Origin: Marilutibacter aestuarii
GTDB taxonomy: Bacteria > Pseudomonadota > Gammaproteobacteria > Xanthomonadales > Xanthomonadaceae
Reading direction: 5' to 3'
NCBI RefSeq assembly: GCF_006546775.1
Contig: NZ_VICE01000129.1
Span: forward strand, 1-35,112
Length of the DNA stretch: 35,112 nt
Part shown: in pieces, positions 28,335-35,112 of the stretch
Layout of the letters: the number at the start of each line of letters is the position of its first letter
Position numbering within the stretch: position 1 is the first letter of the stretch
The notes under the pieces: generated by a model
Databases searched by the model: none
What the model was told of the DNA's origin: nothing
What the model saw: only the letters and a program-made list of their open reading frames with translations
Position numbers and translations under genes: made by a program

Positions 28335-29489
28335 ATGAGCGACACCGACAAGTCCACCCTGCCCAAGCCGAAGAAGTCCGTCGCGCTCAGCGGCACCGCG
28401 GCCGGCAACACCGCGCTTTGCACCGTCGGCCGCAGCGGCAACGACCTGCACTACCGCGGCTACGACATCCACGACCTGGCCACCCGTGCGACCTTCGAGG
28501 AGGTGGCGCACCTGCTGGTTCACGGCGTGCTCCCCACCACCTCGCAGCTGAAGGCCTACCGCGCCAAGCTCAAGCGTCGCCGCGGCCTGCCGGCCATCGT
28601 CCAGGAAGCCCTGGAGCTGGTGCCGGCGAACGCGCACCCGATGGACGTGCTGCGCACCGGCTGCTCCGTGCTCGGCACCGTGTTGCCCGAGCGCGAGGGC
28701 CATCCCGCCGCGGAAGCCCGCGACATCGCCGATACCCTGATCGCGAGCTTCGGTTCGATGCTGCTGTACTGGTGGCATTTCACCCACAACGGCCGCCGCA
28801 TCGACGTGGAGACCGACGACGACAGCGTCGCAGCGCACTTCCTGCACCTGCTGCATGGCGAAGCCCCCAGCGCCCTGCATGCCGATTCGCTGGACAAGTC
28901 GCTCATCCTGTATGCCGAGCACGAGTTCAACGCGTCGACGTTCACCGCGCGCGTGATCGCGGGCACCGGTTCTGACATGCATTCGTGCCTGACCGGCGCG
29001 ATCGGCGCGCTACGCGGCCCCAAGCACGGCGGCGCCAACGAAGTGGCGATGGACATCATCAGCCGCTACAACACCGCCGACGAGGCCGAGGCGGACATCC
29101 GCGCGCGGATGGAACGCAAGGAGATCATCATCGGCTTCGGCCACCCGGTCTACACCATCGGCGATCCGCGCAACCCGATCATCAAGGAGATCAGCCGCAC
29201 GCTCTGCACCGAGGGCGGCAACCCGACCCTGTTCGACGTGTCCGAGCGCATCGAGACCCTGATGATGGACACCAAGAAGATGTTCCCCAACCTCGACTGG
29301 TACAGCGCATCGGCCTACCACATGATGGGCGTCCCGACGGCGATGTTCACGCCGCTGTTCGTGATTGCCCGCACCACGGGCTGGAGCGCGCACGTGATCG
29401 AACAGCGCGAAGATGGCAAGATCATCCGGCCGAGTGCGAACTACACCGGACCCGAGGATCGCGAGTACGTGGCGATCGACAAGCGCTGA
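28335..29489 (+). CDS. prpC: 2-methylcitrate synthase
   Basis: A 384-residue citrate-synthase-fold enzyme that condenses propionyl-CoA with oxaloacetate to 2-methylcitrate. Catalytic regions are [16 protein letters not shown] (His), [17 protein letters not shown] (His) and the C-terminal GWSAHVIEQ with the Asp/Arg region. Length is typical of PrpC and shorter than hexameric GltA. It forms the methylcitrate pathway with PrpE and PrpB. A strong intrinsic terminator follows. Confidence 0.95.
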   Translation: MSDTDKSTLPKPKKSVALSGTAAGNTALCTVGRSGNDLHYRGYDIHDLATRATFEEVAHLLVHGVLPTTSQLKAYRAKLKRRRGLPAIVQEALELVPANAHPMDVLRTGCSVLGTVLPEREGHPAAEARDIADTLIASFGSMLLYWWHFTHNGRRIDVETDDDSVAAHFLHLLHGEAPSALHADSLDKSLILYAEHEFNASTFTARVIAGTGSDMHSCLTGAIGALRGPKHGGANEVAMDIISRYNTADEAEADIRARMERKEIIIGFGHPVYTIGDPRNPIIKEISRTLCTEGGNPTLFDVSERIETLMMDTKKMFPNLDWYSASAYHMMGVPTAMFTPLFVIARTTGWSAHVIEQREDGKIIRPSANYTGPEDREYVAIDKR

Positions 29490-29516
29490 CCGCATCGCCG
29501 GTCGTCGTGCGTCACG

Positions 29517-29548
29517 GAAAAAGGGCCCGGACATCCGGGCCTTTTTTC
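29517..29548 (+). terminator. Strong intrinsic terminator of prpC
   Basis: GCCCGG (29525-29530) pairs with CCGGGC (29535-29540) over ACAT; the stem extends outward through GG/CT and an A-run (29518-29522) against six T residues (29542-29547). It can work in both directions and is the clearest terminator in the window. Confidence 0.92.
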
Positions 29549-29574
29549 ATTGCGCTTGCTGTGCGAGGTGACGC

Positions 29575-30045
29575 ATGTACGACGACTGGCCGACCAACAT
29601 CATGATCGCGTGCGCCACCGTCGCCGCGGTGGGCCTGGTGATCGTGCTGCACTACGAAGTACTCAGTCGCATCGTCGACCACAACCGGCGCCATGCCGAG
29701 GGCGCCGGCCGCCGGCGGCTGGTGGCGGTCAACCTGTGGCTGCTGGCGCTGCACACCGTGGAGATCTGGATCTTCGGCGTCACCTACTACCTGCTGCTCA
29801 ACCTCGCCGATGTCGGCGGCGTCCAGGGCATGCACGCGCACGGCATGCTCGACTCGGTCTATTTCTCGGCGATGGTCTACACCACGGTGGGCTTCGGCGA
29901 CATGATCCCGGTGGGTCCGATCCGCCTGCTGGCCGGGACCGAGGCACTGGTGGGGCTGATGCTCATCACCTGGTCGGCGTCGTTCACCTACCTGGAGATG
30001 ACGCGCTACTGGAAGGAGCGCCACGGCCCGGGCGGGGAGGGGTGA
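29575..30045 (+). CDS. Small potassium-channel-family membrane protein
   Basis: A 156-residue protein with three hydrophobic segments (about residues 8-30, 50-77 and 120-143) and a pore loop bearing the potassium selectivity filter TTVGFGD (about residues 102-108). The second and third segments with the pore form an Ion_trans_2-type unit; the first is an additional N-terminal segment. No ligand-binding or RCK domain is present, so gating is unknown. The ribosome binding site is GAGGTG (29564-29569). It follows the prpC terminator and converges with the GST gene. Confidence 0.8.
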   Translation: MYDDWPTNIMIACATVAAVGLVIVLHYEVLSRIVDHNRRHAEGAGRRRLVAVNLWLLALHTVEIWIFGVTYYLLLNLADVGGVQGMHAHGMLDSVYFSAMVYTTVGFGDMIPVGPIRLLAGTEALVGLMLITWSASFTYLEMTRYWKERHGPGGEG

Positions 30046-30070
30046 GCCCCACCCAGGGCGCGCGGAGCGC

Positions 30071-30682
30071 CTAGTCCAGGTTTTCGGCGGCCAGCGCGGC
30101 ACGGACGCCCGGATCGGCCTCCATGCGCTGCCTGAAGGCCTCCAGGTGGTCCAGGCCGGACAGGTCGACCTCCAGGCCCGCGGCCCAGCGCAAGGTCACG
30201 TAGAGATAGGGATCGGCGTAGCTGCGGAAGCCGGCCAGCCATTGCCGGTCGGCCAGGCGCTGGTCGGCGGTTTCGAACAGCCCGCGCAGGCGCTTGTGCG
30301 CGGCCTCGCGCAGCGCCGGGTACTGCGATTCCTCGCCGATGAACGCAGCCGGTGCGAACAGGGGCTTGAAGGCCGGATGCAGGTCGGAGTTGACGAAGGC
30401 CAGCCAGCGGTTCGCCTCCGCGCGCTGGCGGGCGCTGCCGTCGCCGGCCAGGCCTGTTTCCGGGTAGCTGTCGGCGATGTAGCCCATGATCGCGGCATTC
30501 TGGGTGAGGATGAAGTCGCCGTCGGTGATCGCCGGGACCGCGCCCGTGGGATTGATCGCCCGGTAGGCCGGCGCTTTCATGGACGCCTTGTCCATCACCT
30601 CGACCTCGAACGGCTGGCCCGTCCATTGCAGCGCGATGTGGTCGGCGGTCGAACACGCGCCGGGTTTGCTGTAGAGCTTCAT
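30071..30682 (-). CDS. Glutathione S-transferase family protein
   Basis: A 203-residue protein with an N-terminal thioredoxin-like domain (MKLYSKPGACSTADHIALQW; later NPTGAVPAITDGDFILTQNA with the cis-proline and glutathione-binding region) and a helical C-terminal domain. Cysteine C10 in PGACS suggests the bacterial beta-class type. Substrate is unknown. AGGAGA precedes the start by about 7 nt. The gene converges with the channel gene, and the cell wall hydrolase gene lies upstream on the same strand behind a terminator. Confidence 0.9.
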   Translation of the reverse strand: MKLYSKPGACSTADHIALQWTGQPFEVEVMDKASMKAPAYRAINPTGAVPAITDGDFILTQNAAIMGYIADSYPETGLAGDGSARQRAEANRWLAFVNSDLHPAFKPLFAPAAFIGEESQYPALREAAHKRLRGLFETADQRLADRQWLAGFRSYADPYLYVTLRWAAGLEVDLSGLDHLEAFRQRMEADPGVRAALAAENLD

Positions 30683-30705
30683 GCGGTCTCCTGGGGTCGG
30701 AACGG

Positions 30706-30734
30706 AAAACGGGCCGGCGACTATCGCCGACCCG
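30706..30734 (-). terminator. Intrinsic terminator of the cell wall hydrolase gene
   Basis: On the minus strand an 11-bp stem with one U-G pair (arms 30734-30724 and 30720-30710) closes on TAG and is followed by TTTT (30709-30706). It begins 37 nt after the hydrolase stop and insulates the GST gene. Confidence 0.88.
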
Positions 30735-30770
30735 TCGGGTCATTCTCAACGGCAGGGATGCAACACAGCG

Positions 30771-31250
30771 TCACGACGCGGGCTGCACGGGCTCCGGCTT
30801 GCGCGGCTTGAGGGTCTGCACCTTCAGGAAGGTGTGGTCGCCGATCTTCGCCACCTGGTAGGCATTGCGCCAGCTCGGGCTGGCGATGCTCGCGGCCAGG
30901 AAATGGCTGGCGCCGGGGACGATCTCCTTGCGCTCGCCGACCGGCAGCGACCAGTTGCGCTCGGCCTCGAGTGCCACGCTCACCGCTTCGCCCCACGCAT
31001 CGACGTTGCTGAGGCGGGTGTTGGGCGACACGATCGTCGGCGCGAACTGCTTGCGGGCGGTGACCACGGAGCAGACGTCGTCGCCCCACAGGCCACTGTC
31101 GCGGCGGCGCAGGGCGACTTCGGCGACGGCCTGCTGGCCCTGCACGGACTGGTCGCGGGCCTCGAGGTAGAGCGTGGTGCTGAGACAGAGTGAATCTGCG
31201 GCGTTGGGCGGCAATACCGATGCCAACCAGAGGATCCATGCCAACTTCAT
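30771..31250 (-). CDS. SleB-type cell wall hydrolase, exported
   Basis: A 159-residue protein beginning MKLAWILWLASVLPPNAADS, a likely signal sequence. The rest resembles the Hydrolase_2 (SleB/CwlJ) domain: TTLYLEARDQSVQGQQAVAEV with the conserved glutamate, a CSVV region, ARKQFAP, and later GASHFLAAS, WRNAYQVAKIGDHTFLKV. This family cleaves peptidoglycan; in non-sporing bacteria its role is general wall remodelling. The frame is open to 31427, but ATG 31250 has GGAG about 7 nt upstream and starts the signal peptide. It has its own terminator. Confidence 0.82.
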   Translation of the reverse strand: MKLAWILWLASVLPPNAADSLCLSTTLYLEARDQSVQGQQAVAEVALRRRDSGLWGDDVCSVVTARKQFAPTIVSPNTRLSNVDAWGEAVSVALEAERNWSLPVGERKEIVPGASHFLAASIASPSWRNAYQVAKIGDHTFLKVQTLKPRKPEPVQPAS

Positions 31251-31685
31251 GTGAACTCCAACTTCGTTGCGTCGGACCGCACTCCCGCGTCCACCCGGAA
31301 AGGGCGTTGAAGCAGGGACTGGCCGACATGGCGTTTTTCGAAGCGGGGCGGTGCTGCCTGCCGCGCTTGGTGCGGGAATCGCATTACTGGAGGGCGGCGG
31401 CTCTGTGGCGCGCTTTGCCCCGATCACCGAGCCGCAGGATCGCGGGGCGGTGAGGGTGGCCGCGGGAATGGGGCGGCTGCAAAAGTTGGCGCAAGTTAGC
31501 CGCCGCTTATTAAACGCAGCCTGAACATGGCGCCCAAGTGCCGGATTCGATTCGGTTTATTTTTCGCTCAGATAATACGCAGAGCCTTGTGGGGCAAGGC
31601 TTTGACTGGCCTGCCCCGTCGCCATTCAATGCTGAACGCACCAGTTTGGTATTAGCGATCGGGCCGCGCGGCGCTCCGCTTGTCG

Positions 31686-31696
<11 letters not shown>
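31251..31696 (+). other. 446-nt gap upstream of the cell wall hydrolase
   Basis: No gene is supported. The part 31490-31690 is AT-richer than its surroundings. It contains a 7-bp hairpin (AGCCTTG 31583-31589 with CAAGGCT 31595-31601), a promoter-like pair on the plus strand (TTGACT 31602-31607 and TTCAAT 31625-31630, 17-nt spacing), and TATTAT on the minus strand at 31577-31572 without a good -35. A CRP-like site lies at its right edge. Confidence 0.5.
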
Positions 31697-34363
<2,667 letters not shown>

Positions 34364-35112
34364 ATGAATAAGAAACTCCTCTGCGCCGCCCTGCTGGGTG
34401 GACTGGGCCTGGCCCAGGCGGCCAGCGCGCAGGAATTCGACGATCGCTGGTACATCACCGGCGCTGCGGGCTTCAACCTGCAGGACAACGATCGCGAAAC
34501 CCGCAACGCTCCGTTTGTCAGCCTGGGCCTGGGCAAGTTCGTTTCGCCCAACTGGTCCATCGACGGCGAGCTCAACTACCAGAACCCGAACTGGGACTAC
34601 AACCAGAACCTGAACTGGAGCCAGTACGGCATTTCGTTCGACGCGCGCTACCACTTCATCGAGGAAGGCCGCGGCTGGAACCCCTACGTTCTGATGGGCC
34701 TGGGCTACCAGCGCGAGGAGATCGAGCTCGACAACTTCCCGAACCCCGATTCCCCGTACGAGGAAGAAGAGGGCGGCGCCGCGCTGAAGCTGGGTGCCGG
34801 TGTCCAGGGCAATGCCGGTCGTGCCCGCCTGCGTGCCGAGATCGCCTACCGCGCCGTCGGCATCAACGACACCCGCGCGCAGCTGTTCAACGACGATCCG
34901 CCGCCGGAGCGCAACGACGGTGAAGACTGGTACGGCGACGTGCTGGCCTCGGTCGGCGTCGTGATCCCGCTGGGTCCGGAGCCCGTGGATGCGCCGCCGC
35001 CGGCCCCGGTGCCGAGCTGCGCGGACATGGACGACGACGGCGATGGCGTGAACAACTGCGACGACAAGTGCCCGGGTTCGCAGGCTGGCCAGACCATCGG
35101 TCCGGACGGCTG
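34364..35112 (+). CDS. OmpA-family outer membrane protein, 5' part (partial)
   Basis: The first 249 codons of a protein cut by the window edge. MNKKLLCAALLGGLGLAQAA with SAQ is a signal peptide, cleavage expected after A22 (ASA-Q). Alternating beta-strands follow, as in an eight-stranded OmpA barrel (GRGWNPYVLMGLGYQ, AELAY-like RAEIAYRAVG), then a proline-rich linker (PVDAPPPAPVPSC) and a calcium-binding thrombospondin type 3-like repeat (DMDDDGDGVNNCDDKCP). A peptidoglycan-binding OmpA domain is expected beyond the edge but not seen. The start has AGGAG at 34353-34357. Confidence 0.9.
   Translation, partial: MNKKLLCAALLGGLGLAQAASAQEFDDRWYITGAAGFNLQDNDRETRNAPFVSLGLGKFVSPNWSIDGELNYQNPNWDYNQNLNWSQYGISFDARYHFIEEGRGWNPYVLMGLGYQREEIELDNFPNPDSPYEEEEGGAALKLGAGVQGNAGRARLRAEIAYRAVGINDTRAQLFNDDPPPERNDGEDWYGDVLASVGVVIPLGPEPVDAPPPAPVPSCADMDDDGDGVNNCDDKCPGSQAGQTIGPDG

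Noticed and set aside
30146-30811. A 221-codon plus-strand frame opposite the GST gene
   Set aside because: It is an antisense shadow of a clear GST gene and spans an intrinsic terminator.
31540-31570. A tRNA T-arm-like sequence, GGATTCGATTCGG
   Set aside because: The flanking 5-nt arms do not pair, and no acceptor or anticodon stem can be placed around it.

Overview
The window is a high-GC gammaproteobacterial chromosome segment. Protein sequences and gene order (S10-spc-alpha ribosomal cluster with no rpmJ between secY and rpsM, class II DAHP synthase, small class of Xanthomonad-like housekeeping genes) suggest the Xanthomonadaceae/Lysobacteraceae, near Lysobacter or Luteimonas. The family assignment is an inference from recognition of protein sequences, not from a search. 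No mobile element, CRISPR array, tRNA or rRNA was found.

Region 1 (1-14861) is the ribosomal protein supercluster. It opens with the 3' end of tuf, then a near-consensus promoter and leader, then the S10 genes (rpsJ rplC rplD rplW rplB rpsS rplV rpsC rplP rpmC rpsQ), the spc genes (rplN rplX rplE rpsN rpsH rplF rplR rpsE rpmD rplO secY) and the alpha genes (rpsM rpsK rpsD rpoA rplQ), closed by a strong hairpin terminator. Most junctions are 4-17 nt or overlap, but four are expanded (rpsN-rpsH, rplR-rpsE, secY-rpsM, rpoA-rplQ) and are full of stem-loops. The rpsJ leader carries a boxA-like sequence next to the rpsJ ribosome binding site; since S10 is NusE, a boxA-binding factor, this suggests feedback control.

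Region 2 (14939-25073) holds housekeeping genes: dsbB, class II DAHP synthase, and on the minus strand a lipoprotein amidase and typA/bipA; then ppiB, an aspartate-type aminotransferase coupled to a membrane-anchored glutaredoxin-like protein, malate dehydrogenase, and an RluA-type pseudouridine synthase.

Region 3 (25175-29548) is a methylcitrate-cycle cluster, prpE-prpB-prpC, converting propionate to propionyl-CoA, 2-methylcitrate and finally pyruvate plus succinate. No regulator (prpR) and no methylcitrate dehydratase (prpD or acnD/prpF) lie beside it.

Region 4 (29575-35112) has a small potassium-channel-like protein, a glutathione S-transferase, a SleB-type cell wall hydrolase, a 2,4-dienoyl-CoA reductase-like flavoenzyme, and the start of an OmpA-family outer membrane protein cut by the window edge. 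I see no previously undescribed multi-gene system. The points most worth following are regulatory: the boxA/terminator leader of rpsJ, the structured gaps inside the ribosomal cluster, an inverted repeat over the start of the dienoyl-CoA reductase gene, and a CRP/Clp-like site at its 3' end.
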